13,084 nucleotides of DNA from PVC group bacterium (GTDB taxonomy: Bacteria > Verrucomicrobiota > Kiritimatiellia > SS1-B-03-39 > UBA6053), in assembly GCA_003565035.1 (NCBI GenBank), contig PXDP01000371.1:1-13084 (forward strand), given 5' to 3'. The position numbers and the translations under genes were made by a program. Shown in pieces: positions 5,960-13,084 of this stretch. Every line of letters starts with the position of its first letter. The first letter of the stretch is position 1. The notes below the pieces were generated by a model. That model saw only the letters and a program-made list of their open reading frames with translations. It was not told the DNA's origin and made no database searches.

Positions 5960-7742
5960 CCGCATCTTCCCCCGGGGGGTCCATCACGAAACGGGAAACA
6001 TCCAGAAGGTCCAGAAGATCCTCCGGCAGGGCAAAAATTAAATCCTGCCCCTGAACCGTGCCGACCAGGCCCCATTCGGCATGCGGCGCAATCCGGAGCG
6101 TGCGGCTGCCCGGCCGGTCTCCACCCAGGCCGACCGACAGTCTGTAGGGGGCTTCTTCAAGCCCCCAGTCTTCGGGTCGAACCGGTCCGCGGGCCAGCAG
6201 GCGGACGGCACTGAGCGAACCGAAGGCCTTAAGCACCTCAAGCGCACGCGCTTCATCCACGTCCACGGCCCCATGATCCTCCCGGTCGCCCGTCCAGGCA
6301 CGGCCGGGCCCTTCACGGGTCAGCGTCATCTCCTGTTGCGGATTTTGGATCCGGATGCGGATAGCCGCATCCGCGTCAAATTCCAGCACCTTGCGGGACA
6401 AATATTCCAGCGGCTCCAGCGGAATAAAACGCAGCGTGTCCGGAAAAATCCGCCAGAGTTCATGCATGCCGCCGGGTCTGACCCAGACAACGCCGGAGCC
6501 GGCGGCATCCGTAAACACCTCGAAAGTTGTCGGCACCGAAACCGGCATATCCTCAAGCGTCACCTCAAAGGTGTAGAGCCATTCATCGGCTTGTCCGGGC
6601 GGGGAACGTTCTTCGATTGTGGCCGAGGTCCAAATCTCCAGAATCCGCTGCGCATGGGCAGCGGAGGCCCTGGCATTCATCGGCGCGTGTATCTCCCAGC
6701 CGTCCACACTGCGGGCCAGCGTGATCCGCGGTGTGCCCTCCGGTCCGCTCAGCGTAAATGCGGAAACCTGTTCCGGCGATACCGGCAGGATATTGAGTTT
6801 CTGCAGGGCCAACAGCTCGGTCATTGCCAGCGAACGGAGACCGTCGGACACGATAAAAACGCCCTCCTGACCGGCAAAGCGGGCGTATCGTGACTGAGGT
6901 TCGCCGGGGACCCGGTTCCCGATTTCCAGTTCCAACTGCGGGAGATTTCCTGAAAAATGAGCCCGGAGAATCACCAGATCCTCTTCCCGTCCAAAGGGGT
7001 CTCCACTGATTTCGGCGGGCAACAGAAACCGTTCAATCCGTGCAGAGGCCAGCTGATCCAGCAGGAGCGTCATCCGCTCCGGCTGTGCGGGAAAACGGAA
7101 CGGTTCCGTGAGCAGCCACTGATCGCCCTGCGCTTCCAGCCGAACCATGCGGCCGGGTGAACGAAAACTCAGTGCCCGGACCGCTGTGGCGGGCGGCATC
7201 AGAATACGGCGGTCACGGAAGGCGTCGGCACGCAGTGGCAGGATCTCCAGTAAATCCGAAGAAATCAGCATCACGTTCTGACTGCTTTCCTCCTGAACGT
7301 AAAGGGCATTGCCGAGGGGGTTGGGATTTCCAATCCGGTACCGGCGCGTCCCCCGGGAATCCTCCAGTCCAAGCACGGCCACCGGAACGGCCAGCCCAAA
7401 ATCCGCCAAAGTCTGTCCCCGTTCCCGCATATCAGCGGGCGTGATCAATTCCCCTCTGGACAGCGCGTGGAGCCTGGAGAGCGTCTGACGCACCGTTGCC
7501 TGGCTGGCGGGAACACCCTCCGGCGAAGACAGGACCCAGTCCTCTCCCTCCCGGTGCAGTTCGAGGGTATATTCCGGCCGGCGGATGGCAAGGGTTTTGA
7601 GCCGGGCCAAATCAATTGAAAATGCCCGCCGCTGGGCCGCCTCCCGTTCAGGAGTGGTGGCTTTCTCAGAATCCACCCAGTAAATATAGCCGCCCAGCCC
7701 AAGCACCAGGATCAGCAGGATCAGCGAGCGGAACGCCTTCAT
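5934..7742 (-). CDS. DUF4340 domain protein, GldG partner
   Basis: A 602-residue protein with one N-terminal transmembrane helix (about residues 4-23, rich in Leu/Ile) and a large extracytoplasmic part. The pattern FSIDLARLKTLAIRRPEYTLELHREGEDWVLSSP (about 41-74), followed by TVRQTLSRLHALS and by repeated units of the type VRALSFRSPGRMVRLEAQGDQWLLTEPF, is typical of DUF4340, where short beta modules ask whether a side chain 'falls' in repeated I-x-I/W-x-L strands. The family is of unknown biochemical function and is usually found next to GldG-type genes, as here: its ATG lies 1 bp after the gldG-like stop. GAGGAGG at 7753-7759 gives a strong ribosome-binding site. The C-terminal tail is very acidic (GEDADD) and its codons overlap the start of the AsmA-like gene. 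Confidence 0.85.
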   Translation of the reverse strand: MKAFRSLILLILVLGLGGYIYWVDSEKATTPEREAAQRRAFSIDLARLKTLAIRRPEYTLELHREGEDWVLSSPEGVPASQATVRQTLSRLHALSRGELITPADMRERGQTLADFGLAVPVAVLGLEDSRGTRRYRIGNPNPLGNALYVQEESSQNVMLISSDLLEILPLRADAFRDRRILMPPATAVRALSFRSPGRMVRLEAQGDQWLLTEPFRFPAQPERMTLLLDQLASARIERFLLPAEISGDPFGREEDLVILRAHFSGNLPQLELEIGNRVPGEPQSRYARFAGQEGVFIVSDGLRSLAMTELLALQKLNILPVSPEQVSAFTLSGPEGTPRITLARSVDGWEIHAPMNARASAAHAQRILEIWTSATIEERSPPGQADEWLYTFEVTLEDMPVSVPTTFEVFTDAAGSGVVWVRPGGMHELWRIFPDTLRFIPLEPLEYLSRKVLEFDADAAIRIRIQNPQQEMTLTREGPGRAWTGDREDHGAVDVDEARALEVLKAFGSLSAVRLLARGPVRPEDWGLEEAPYRLSVGLGGDRPGSRTLRIAPHAEWGLVGTVQGQDLIFALPEDLLDLLDVSRFVMDPPGEDADDLGTSDS

Positions 7743-7743
7743 A

Positions 7744-9228
7744 TCAGCCCCGCCTCCTCAAAGCGACCAGAAGCCCCAGTGAGGCAACCGCACCGGGCAT
7801 GACCACCGCCACCCAGAAGAGCAGCCGGTTGAGTCCCTGCTGGTCCATCATCAGCCGGATTTCTTCGACCGGCATGGGGGGAAGCGCGATGAGCTGATCC
7901 CGCCCCACCAGCCAGTTTACACCATTCTGAAGCAGGAGCATTCCTGCCCCGCTGCGCAGCCAGTTGGAGGCAAAATCCGCGTCGCCGATGACCAGAAGCC
8001 GGGTGCGGGTCTCCAGCAGATTCAGATCGCCCGTCACATCGCGCTCCACTGCCGCCGCAATCGGAACGGGGCCGCGAATGTCCACCGCCGGGTCAAATCG
8101 GATGGGCACCTCACTCAAATCCATTTCCGCCCAGCTTTGATCGCTGCTGGCCATCAGCGCGGTATACCGAACCGGATCGGAGCGCTCATCAGTTTCCTGA
8201 ACCGGCCAGATCGCCCGGGGCCGGATAAAAACAGTCCGTAACCCTTCAAGCGACCGGGTCACCGGATGATCGGCGTAACGGGTGATGTGCACATCCGACC
8301 CGGAAAGCGTGGCCGAAGGATCCACCACCACATCCTGGGTTAAACGGATGCCCCAGGCGCGCAGCAGGGGCTCAAGTCCGGCATCCTCCAGAGGGTTGAG
8401 CAGGATCATCACCCGCCCATTGTTCTCAAGGTAGGTCCGGATCAAATCCAGTTCCGGCTGGGGAATGCGGCGGGAAGGACCGGCAATCACCAGGGCTGCT
8501 GTATCCGCGGGGATCCCCTGCCGCTCTTCCAGATGCAGAGGGCGGACCTCCAGATTGTCCCGCTCCAGGCGCTCCCGGACATCGGAAAACGCTTTGCGGT
8601 CCTCTTCAAAAGAATCAATGTCACTTTCACCGTGTCCGGTCAGAAAATAGACCACCGGGCGTTCGTCGCTGACCAGGCGCATCAGGGCGCTGGTCATCAG
8701 GGCCTCGCCCTGAAAGCCGGTCATTTTCGGGGTCTGTCCCATGGGGCGGTCGTCGTCGGACTGCAGGATCACCATGTCCTCCATGGCCACCACTTCATAG
8801 CGGTCCCCGGAGACGACCAGCAGCACATCGGCCTGATGAAGGCCATACAGCATCTGCAAATCTTTGGTCTGTCCCAGATCCCGGTCCGGGTCCACGAATT
8901 CCACGCGTAAACGGTCACTCCGAAGCGCAAACTCCCGGAGGAGTTCCTCCATCAGATCCCGGGCCCGGTGCTCGCGTCCGGTGAACGCAATCATGCGGAC
9001 CGGCCGGTCCAGTCCGGCAAGCACCTGCTCGGTTTGGGGTGCCAGAACCGACAACTGCTGCGAGCTCCAGTCCTCCCGCTGGTAATGGCGCAGCGACAGG
9101 TAGTTGACCATGCCCCATAACACCACCGCCAGCAGAGTGGCCACCACGGCATTGACACCGCTCGCACTCTTGCGGAGACGCGTTTTCCAAACCAGCCCCT
9201 GTGCGGAAACTTTGCTTTTCTTTTTCAT
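7744..9228 (-). CDS. GldG-like ABC transporter auxiliary protein
   Basis: A 494-residue protein with a basic N-terminus, a transmembrane helix at about 23-45, a large extracytoplasmic domain and a second helix near the C-terminus (about 467-490) followed by RRRG. Family features are the GFQGEALMTSALMRL segment (about 171-185), VVYFLTGHGE (about 192-201), AALVIAGPSR and NNGRVMILLNPL, characteristic of GldG/ABC-transporter auxiliary proteins with a Rossmann-like (DUF4350-type) fold. GldG works with GldA and GldF in an ABC complex needed for gliding in Bacteroidetes; in other phyla the substrate is unknown. I chose ATG 9228 rather than the in-frame GTG at 9237, because GGAGG at 9237-9241 is 8 nt from the ATG and the ATG overlaps the gldF-like stop as ATGA. 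Confidence 0.85.
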   Translation of the reverse strand: MKKKSKVSAQGLVWKTRLRKSASGVNAVVATLLAVVLWGMVNYLSLRHYQREDWSSQQLSVLAPQTEQVLAGLDRPVRMIAFTGREHRARDLMEELLREFALRSDRLRVEFVDPDRDLGQTKDLQMLYGLHQADVLLVVSGDRYEVVAMEDMVILQSDDDRPMGQTPKMTGFQGEALMTSALMRLVSDERPVVYFLTGHGESDIDSFEEDRKAFSDVRERLERDNLEVRPLHLEERQGIPADTAALVIAGPSRRIPQPELDLIRTYLENNGRVMILLNPLEDAGLEPLLRAWGIRLTQDVVVDPSATLSGSDVHITRYADHPVTRSLEGLRTVFIRPRAIWPVQETDERSDPVRYTALMASSDQSWAEMDLSEVPIRFDPAVDIRGPVPIAAAVERDVTGDLNLLETRTRLLVIGDADFASNWLRSGAGMLLLQNGVNWLVGRDQLIALPPMPVEEIRLMMDQQGLNRLLFWVAVVMPGAVASLGLLVALRRRG

Positions 9229-9974
9229 GCGCGCCACCTCCGCGATTCGAGAACCCGGGTGGTTGTTGTGAGCATCAGCCAGGTTCCGCTCACATACAGA
9301 ACCAGTGGCCGGGTGTCCACCAGTCCCCTTGCAAAATCCAGCATGTGGAGGATCGGCGAAAAAGGTTCCGTGAGCTGGCGCAGGACCGGTGAGGGACTGA
9401 CCTCCGGCAGAAACCCGCCGATAAAAATCACCCCCAGACAGGCAAACGTGGAAATTGCCGCCACAATCAGGTTCTGCGTGAGCGCACTGCAGAGCAGTCC
9501 AATCGACAGGAAAAACATTCCGATGAGCAGCAGCCCGAGATAGGTGGACCCCAAGGCCCCGATGTCCAGTGCGGTCTGTGCATCGTTAACATGATTCAAA
9601 ATCAGAAGGTAAGCCAGGGTGGGTGCCCACATCAGGATGTAAATCGTAACCAGCCCCAGGAACTTGGCCAGCACCACCTCCCAGTCGGTCACCGGAGCGG
9701 TCAGAAGCATTTCCAGGGTGCCGGAGCGCTTTTCCTCAGCGAAAGAACGCATCGTCAGCACCGGAATCACCATCAGCAACGCGAACCAGGCCACGCCGCC
9801 GTACAGGGCGCGCAGCACGTCGTAGATGGAGGCCCCGTCCACGAGCCGGTAGGAGGCCACAAACCAGAACCCGACCCCCATGACCACCAGAAACATGGTG
9901 GTGAGGATATACGCCACCGGCGAGAACCAGAGCGAGGCGACTTCCCGACGCCAAAGTGTGGTTAAATTACGCAT
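9225..9974 (-). CDS. GldF-like ABC-2 type permease
   Basis: A 249-residue integral membrane protein, the transmembrane subunit of an ABC-2 exporter. Hydrophobic segments are visible at about 17-41, 56-75, 105-127, 143-163, 168-190 and 224-237, which fits the six-helix ABC-2 topology. Between the second and third lies the conserved cytoplasmic coupling stretch FAEEKRSGTLEMLLTAPV (78-95) followed by KFLG, typical of GldF/NosY-type permeases. It should pair with the ATPase encoded immediately upstream. Its start overlaps the ATPase stop (ATGCGTAA, 8 bp), and its stop overlaps the gldG-like start by 4 bp. GAGGAGG at 9981-9987, 6 nt before the ATG, is one of the strongest ribosome-binding sites in the window. 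The transported substrate is not evident. Confidence 0.9.
   Translation of the reverse strand: MRNLTTLWRREVASLWFSPVAYILTTMFLVVMGVGFWFVASYRLVDGASIYDVLRALYGGVAWFALLMVIPVLTMRSFAEEKRSGTLEMLLTAPVTDWEVVLAKFLGLVTIYILMWAPTLAYLLILNHVNDAQTALDIGALGSTYLGLLLIGMFFLSIGLLCSALTQNLIVAAISTFACLGVIFIGGFLPEVSPSPVLRQLTEPFSPILHMLDFARGLVDTRPLVLYVSGTWLMLTTTTRVLESRRWRA
9237..9241 (-). promoter_or_regulatory. Ribosome-binding site deciding the gldG-like start
   Basis: GGAGG on the minus strand lies 8 nt before ATG 9228 and covers part of the alternative GTG at 9237, which it therefore rules out as the preferred start. Confidence 0.7.
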
Positions 9975-10941
9975 GGGCCGCCTCCTCAGGAATGTCTCCG
10001 GCAGGCACTTCGCCGTGGGTCATATTCACAAAGGCCTCCTCAAGGGTGCGGCGCTTACGATGCAATTCACGCAAGTCCCAGCCCCGCTGGCGGACCCGGT
10101 CAAACAAATCCTGCCGCGGGTCCGCATTCAAACCAAAATCCAGCTCCAGGCAGGCCCAGTCGTCCTCCATACGCAGCTTGAATTCACGCAAATCCGGCAA
10201 CTGACGGCAAAAGACATCCAGTTCATCGGATTTTGCCCGCACTTCAAGATGGATACGGGTGGCCGGACACCAGCGGTCTTCCAGTTCACGCAACGGAGCC
10301 GAATCCACAATTTGCCCCTGCTGCAGCACAATTACCCGGTCACAGGTGGCTTCCACCTCCCGGAGAATATGGGTCGAAAGCAAAAGCGTGTGTTCCCGCG
10401 AGAGTTCATCAATCAATTTGCGGATCAGGAGAATCTGATTGGGGTCCAGACCGATCGTGGGCTCATCAAGAATCAGCAGATCCGGATTGTGCACCAGGGC
10501 ATCAGCGATCCCCACCCGTTGCCGAAATCCTTTGGACAGATGCCCGATGGGACGTTTCCGCACCTCCAAAAGCCCGCACTGCTCCATGACCTTGGACACC
10601 CGATTTTTCAAATGACGGTACGGGACGCCTTTTAATTCTCCGCGGTACCGTAAAAAATCGCGGACCCGCATCTCCAGATACAGCGGGCAGCTCTCGGGCA
10701 GATAGCCCAGGTGACGCCGAACCTTCAAACTGTCTTTGGTCACGTCCAGTCCCGCCACACGGACGGTGCCGCCGGAGGGGGAAATAAACCCGGAGAGAAT
10801 CCGCATGGTGGTGCTTTTTCCGGCGCCGTTGGGCCCCAGAAACCCCACCACATCCCCGCGCGCCACGGTGAAGCTCACATCGCTCACGGCCGTGACCCCG
10901 CCGGGGTATTTTTTCGTCAAATGTTCAACATCAATCATCAT
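9967..10941 (-). CDS. GldA-like ABC transporter ATP-binding protein
   Basis: A 324-residue cytoplasmic ATPase with all ABC motifs: Walker A GPNGAGKST (36-44), GYLPE region (79-83) in the Q-loop position, signature LSKGFRQR (135-142), Walker B LLILDEP (155-161), D-loop GLDP (164-167) and the switch His in STH (189-191). The GYLPE sequence and the extra C-terminal domain (about 225-324) match the GldA/CcmA-type subgroup that serves ABC-2 permeases. It should energise the GldF-like permease downstream. The start ATGATGATTGA overlaps the stop of the DUF299 gene by 11 bp, with only a weak GGAA upstream, so translation is likely coupled to that gene. The second ATG at 10938 is equally possible. Confidence 0.93.
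   Translation of the reverse strand: MMIDVEHLTKKYPGGVTAVSDVSFTVARGDVVGFLGPNGAGKSTTMRILSGFISPSGGTVRVAGLDVTKDSLKVRRHLGYLPESCPLYLEMRVRDFLRYRGELKGVPYRHLKNRVSKVMEQCGLLEVRKRPIGHLSKGFRQRVGIADALVHNPDLLILDEPTIGLDPNQILLIRKLIDELSREHTLLLSTHILREVEATCDRVIVLQQGQIVDSAPLRELEDRWCPATRIHLEVRAKSDELDVFCRQLPDLREFKLRMEDDWACLELDFGLNADPRQDLFDRVRQRGWDLRELHRKRRTLEEAFVNMTHGEVPAGDIPEEAAHA
9981..9987 (-). promoter_or_regulatory. Strong ribosome-binding site for the gldF-like gene
   Basis: GAGGAGG on the minus strand, 6 nt before ATG 9974, sits inside the last codons of the ATPase gene. It supports independent high-level translation of the permease. Confidence 0.7.
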
Positions 10942-11809
10942 AGTTTGAAAATTCCGGATGCAATATATCGTGTGTGTCGGGTTTCAGCAGGGTGACCACG
11001 CGCGCGGCGACTTCTTCCACCGTCTGGCCGCTGATATCAATAATCGGATACGAACGGGCCCGGTATTCTTTTTCGGCCCAGGACACCTCGCTGACAATAC
11101 TTCGTAGATCATAATAGGGCAATTGTTCAATCTCCTGTTCGGAAATTTTTTCTTTGAACCGGTCGAAACGGCGGCGGCGGATGTTCCAAAGCTCCCGGGG
11201 ACGGGTGGTGAAGGCCACCGTGCGGTCGCGTACCGCGTCGAGTTCTTTCGGAAACCCGGTTTCCTGCGCGATCGCCACATTGCCCACTTTGTAGCCCATC
11301 GACCCCAGCCAGGTGGAGGTGGGACTTTTGCTGACCCGGCTCAGGCCCACAATCACAATATCCGCCTCGTCCAGCGTATCCATCCGGCGGTTGTCATCAT
11401 GCTGGGCGGTGAATTCCATGGCCGCGATCCGCCGGAAATACTGCTCGTCGGGAATGTGCAGCCTTGCCGGATCCAGAAACGGCTCCATGCCGGTGTTTTT
11501 CGCGATAAATTCCGTCAGTCCCCCGGTGACATCATACTCCGGGATGCCTTTTTCCGCGCAGAGCTTGCGCAAAAGTGCCTTGTGCTCCGGCCGCAGCAAC
11601 CGGTGCAGCAACAGGTGCGTTTTTCCCTCCAGCCCCCCGACATGGCGGCGCACATCCTCTTCACTTCGCACAAACAGATGATATTTCATCCGGAACGCCT
11701 CCTTTGGAAACTGCGTGAGCACCGAATGGGTCATATGACTCGCCAGCCCTCCGGTCGCATCGGAGAGAATATGCAGCTCAATATTTTTGCGGACCGGTTT
11801 GGAAGACAT
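10931..11809 (-). CDS. Pyruvate,phosphate dikinase / PEP synthase regulatory protein (DUF299)
   Basis: A 292-residue bifunctional kinase/pyrophosphorylase type protein. Family members inactivate PPDK or PEP synthase by ADP-dependent phosphorylation of a Thr and reactivate it by phosphate-dependent removal. Visible features are the N-terminal ELHILSDATGGLASH (11-25), FTAQHDD (133-139), the nucleotide-binding loop GLSRVSKSPTS (155-165) followed by GYKVGNVAI (172-180), and IDISGQTVEEVA near the end. Length fits the family (about 270-300). Two differences stand out: HDDN where HDDG is usual, and GLSRVSKSP where GVSRTSKTP is the PPDK-type norm. The SRVSK form resembles the PPDK-type rather than the PEP-synthase-type (SRSGK), suggesting PPDK as partner, but no PPDK gene is in the window. 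It starts 30 bp after the Nfu gene, with a weak AAGG. Confidence 0.88.
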   Translation of the reverse strand: MSSKPVRKNIELHILSDATGGLASHMTHSVLTQFPKEAFRMKYHLFVRSEEDVRRHVGGLEGKTHLLLHRLLRPEHKALLRKLCAEKGIPEYDVTGGLTEFIAKNTGMEPFLDPARLHIPDEQYFRRIAAMEFTAQHDDNRRMDTLDEADIVIVGLSRVSKSPTSTWLGSMGYKVGNVAIAQETGFPKELDAVRDRTVAFTTRPRELWNIRRRRFDRFKEKISEQEIEQLPYYDLRSIVSEVSWAEKEYRARSYPIIDISGQTVEEVAARVVTLLKPDTHDILHPEFSNYDD

Positions 11810-11839
11810 TGGATTCGGAGACCTTGGAGGCGCGTGTCC

Positions 11840-12451
11840 TTAGCGGTAATAGGGATTGGTTCCCGCTTCGTGGTCTGTCGCGTCAATCACATTGCGCACC
11901 TGCGGCACCGCCTCTTTGATGGCCCGCTCAATGCCGAATTTCATCGTTGCCCGGCTGCTGGCGCAGCCCTGACACCCCCCGCCCATTTCCACATAGACAT
12001 CCTGACCGTCGATCCGGCGCAGTTTCACCCAGCCCCCGTGCGAGGACAGAGCCGGATTGATGTTCTGTTCCAGCAGTTCCTGAATAATCCGGGGGACATC
12101 GTCATCCAGCGGCGCGGTTTTCATCGCCTCGCGCCGCTCTGCATCCAGAATCGGGCCTGCCGCCAGCAACTGCTCCTTGAGCACCGGAATCAGACGCCCG
12201 GCCAGTTTCGGCCAGGGATCCATCGAATTTTTGGTGATTGTGAACGTATCCTGATGGATTTTCACATCCGAAACGCCCTCCACCGAAAAAAGAGCCTCAA
12301 TCAATGGGCTGCCCGGCGCATCGGCCGGACTCCGGAACTGGAAGGTCCAGTCGTCCTCGAATACCGGACGGGACACTACAAAGCGGCAAACCGCCGGATC
12401 CGGCGTGAATTCACCGCGAATACGCAAATCGTCTGTTGAAGAAGTTGTCAT
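11840..12451 (-). CDS. Nfu-type iron-sulfur cluster carrier
   Basis: A 203-residue cytoplasmic protein with two domains. Residues about 13-95 match the Nfu N-terminal domain (FTPDPAVCRFVV, GSPLIEALFSVEGVSDV, DTFTITK). Residues about 118-203 match the NifU-like C-terminal domain, with GGCQGCASS providing the cluster-binding CxxC (C160, C163), and the ending DATDHEAGTNPYY, which is the family's usual C-terminal signature. Nfu proteins receive 4Fe-4S or 2Fe-2S clusters and pass them to target enzymes. The domain order is that of the Nfu1 type rather than NfuA with its A-type N-terminal domain. It is the first gene of the block; the ribosome-binding site is weak (AGGG about 8 nt upstream), and I see no convincing promoter in the 52 bp separating it from the next gene upstream. 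Confidence 0.9.
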   Translation of the reverse strand: MTTSSTDDLRIRGEFTPDPAVCRFVVSRPVFEDDWTFQFRSPADAPGSPLIEALFSVEGVSDVKIHQDTFTITKNSMDPWPKLAGRLIPVLKEQLLAAGPILDAERREAMKTAPLDDDVPRIIQELLEQNINPALSSHGGWVKLRRIDGQDVYVEMGGGCQGCASSRATMKFGIERAIKEAVPQVRNVIDATDHEAGTNPYYR

Positions 12452-12503
12452 AGAAGCACCCTACGGCATCCACCGCCAAGGATCAATGACAAACTTTTTG
12501 GGA

Positions 12504-13084
12504 TCACAAAGACAACTGAATCCCCAGGCGGTAAAACAGAGCCGGGCTCAGAGAGGGCGGGAGATTCACCAGGATTTCGTTGCCCACGCGAATGGCGGTC
12601 AAACTTAAATCGGGGGTGAAGCCGAGGGTGAGATCTTCGGTGGTTTCGACGATAAAATTAAGCTGTTCGTCGTATCCGGCCGGCCAGGGAAAGGTGAGGG
12701 TTCCGCCGCCGGACCCGGCCGCGGCCAGGGCGACCGCGGGCATGGCCAATGGCAGGGAGGGCCCGGCGGGGTCCAGCGGACCGCGGGGATCGAGTCCCTC
12801 CAGGAAGAATTGCAGCAGCGTGTGGCTTTTGCCTCCCGGAACCGTGAAAGGATCCAGACCGGTAGTTCCAAAATAGAATTGCTCCCAGTCATCGTCGAGC
12901 AGATTGGCGTCGGCATCGGTATTGCTGGCAAGGGGAATGGCAGTAAAGGCGAGACTGAGCACCTCCATGCCGGGATGTCCGTCGGGTCCGCTGAGGTCGG
13001 TAAAACCATGGACCTCGAATTCGGTGCCGGGTGCCAGTCCCATCCCCTGATCAATGCGGAAGGGACGGCCGGAGGCATGAAACA
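12504..13084 (-). CDS. C-terminal part of an exported protein with an Asp-rich calcium-type loop
   Basis: The frame enters from the right edge without a start and stops at TGA 12504, giving about 193 visible residues. The stretch NTDADANLLDDDWEQFYFG, then DPFTVPGGKSHTLLQFFLEGLDP, is a variant of the DSDGDGLPDDWE...LEEYLAGTDP segment found near the C-terminus of many secreted proteins of Verrucomicrobia and Kiritimatiellota; its spaced Asp residues resemble thrombospondin type 3 calcium loops. The last 80 or so residues form a beta-rich tail (LTFPWPAGYDEQLNFIVE, ending in ALFYRLGIQ), probably an attachment or sorting tail. Here the Asp pattern is partly degenerate. The catalytic or binding part lies outside the window, so the function is unknown. 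An ATG at 13043 is internal, since the frame stays open above it. Confidence 0.7.
   Translation of the reverse strand, partial: FHASGRPFRIDQGMGLAPGTEFEVHGFTDLSGPDGHPGMEVLSLAFTAIPLASNTDADANLLDDDWEQFYFGTTGLDPFTVPGGKSHTLLQFFLEGLDPRGPLDPAGPSLPLAMPAVALAAAGSGGGTLTFPWPAGYDEQLNFIVETTEDLTLGFTPDLSLTAIRVGNEILVNLPPSLSPALFYRLGIQLSL

Noticed and set aside
5123..6893. Plus-strand open frames of 256 and 270 codons opposite the AsmA-like and DUF4340 genes
   Set aside because: They are low-complexity, Pro/Gly/Arg-rich products antisense to well-supported genes and have no ribosome-binding site or domain.
9229..9237. GTG start at 9237 for the gldG-like gene
   Set aside because: The Shine-Dalgarno GGAGG overlaps this GTG and is well spaced for the ATG at 9228, which also gives a 4-bp overlap with the previous stop.
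7744..10941. Gliding motility system
   Set aside because: Only GldA, GldF and GldG homologues are present, without GldB, GldH-GldN or SprA. Such homologues are widespread outside gliding bacteria.
11123..12439. 438-codon open frame on the plus strand covering two genes
   Set aside because: It lies opposite the DUF299 and Nfu genes, both clearly recognisable. Its product has no recognisable domain, and it crosses the gap between the two genes. Open antisense frames are expected in GC-rich DNA.

Overview
The window looks like chromosomal DNA of a GC-rich member of the PVC group, most likely Kiritimatiellota, Verrucomicrobiota or Lentisphaerota. Four things point that way: a XylR-type regulator (sugar-binding-protein-like domain plus AraC helix-turn-helix); a GldA/GldF/GldG/DUF4340 cluster in a non-Bacteroidetes codon context; an exported protein with a DxDxD...DDDWE segment ending in a short beta-rich tail; and a TTTGCGG tandem repeat between genes. 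This assignment is inference from family distribution, not from a marker gene.

Layout. At the left edge, a minus-strand gene (1-370, truncated by the window) encodes a membrane-anchored protein with an in-frame 9-bp tandem repeat (Asp-Pro-Thr/Ala). A 174-bp divergent region separates it from a plus-strand XylR/AraC-type regulator (545-1762) and holds palindromic candidate operators. From 1763 to 2660 there is about 900 bp without a credible gene. It contains a nested inverted-repeat element that looks like a small non-autonomous transposon or folded extragenic element, a GGTCCGACC-type palindrome, a 65-bp-spaced direct repeat with GGGCAAGCCC hairpins, and the TTTGCGG repeat.

From 12451 down to 2661 there is one compact minus-strand gene block, read in this order: Nfu-type Fe-S carrier, PPDK/PEP-synthase regulatory protein (DUF299), GldA-like ATPase, GldF-like ABC-2 permease, GldG-like auxiliary protein, DUF4340 protein, AsmA-like protein, and PrmA-like methyltransferase. 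Spacing runs from 32 bp of overlap to 30 bp of gap, and several junctions are stop/start overlaps, so most or all of the block is probably co-transcribed. The middle five genes form a plausible envelope module: an ABC exporter core with two large single-pass extracytoplasmic partners plus an AsmA-like lipid-transfer-type protein. The flanking genes are housekeeping (Fe-S delivery, control of the pyruvate/PEP node, methylation of ribosomal protein L11).

At the right edge, a minus-strand gene (12504 to the end, 5' part missing) encodes the C-terminal part of an exported, probably surface or secreted, protein.

I found no rRNA, tRNA, CRISPR array, transposase, integrase, toxin-antitoxin or recognisable defence gene. 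The best candidates for something undescribed are the GldAFG-DUF4340-AsmA module and the nested inverted-repeat element downstream of the regulator.
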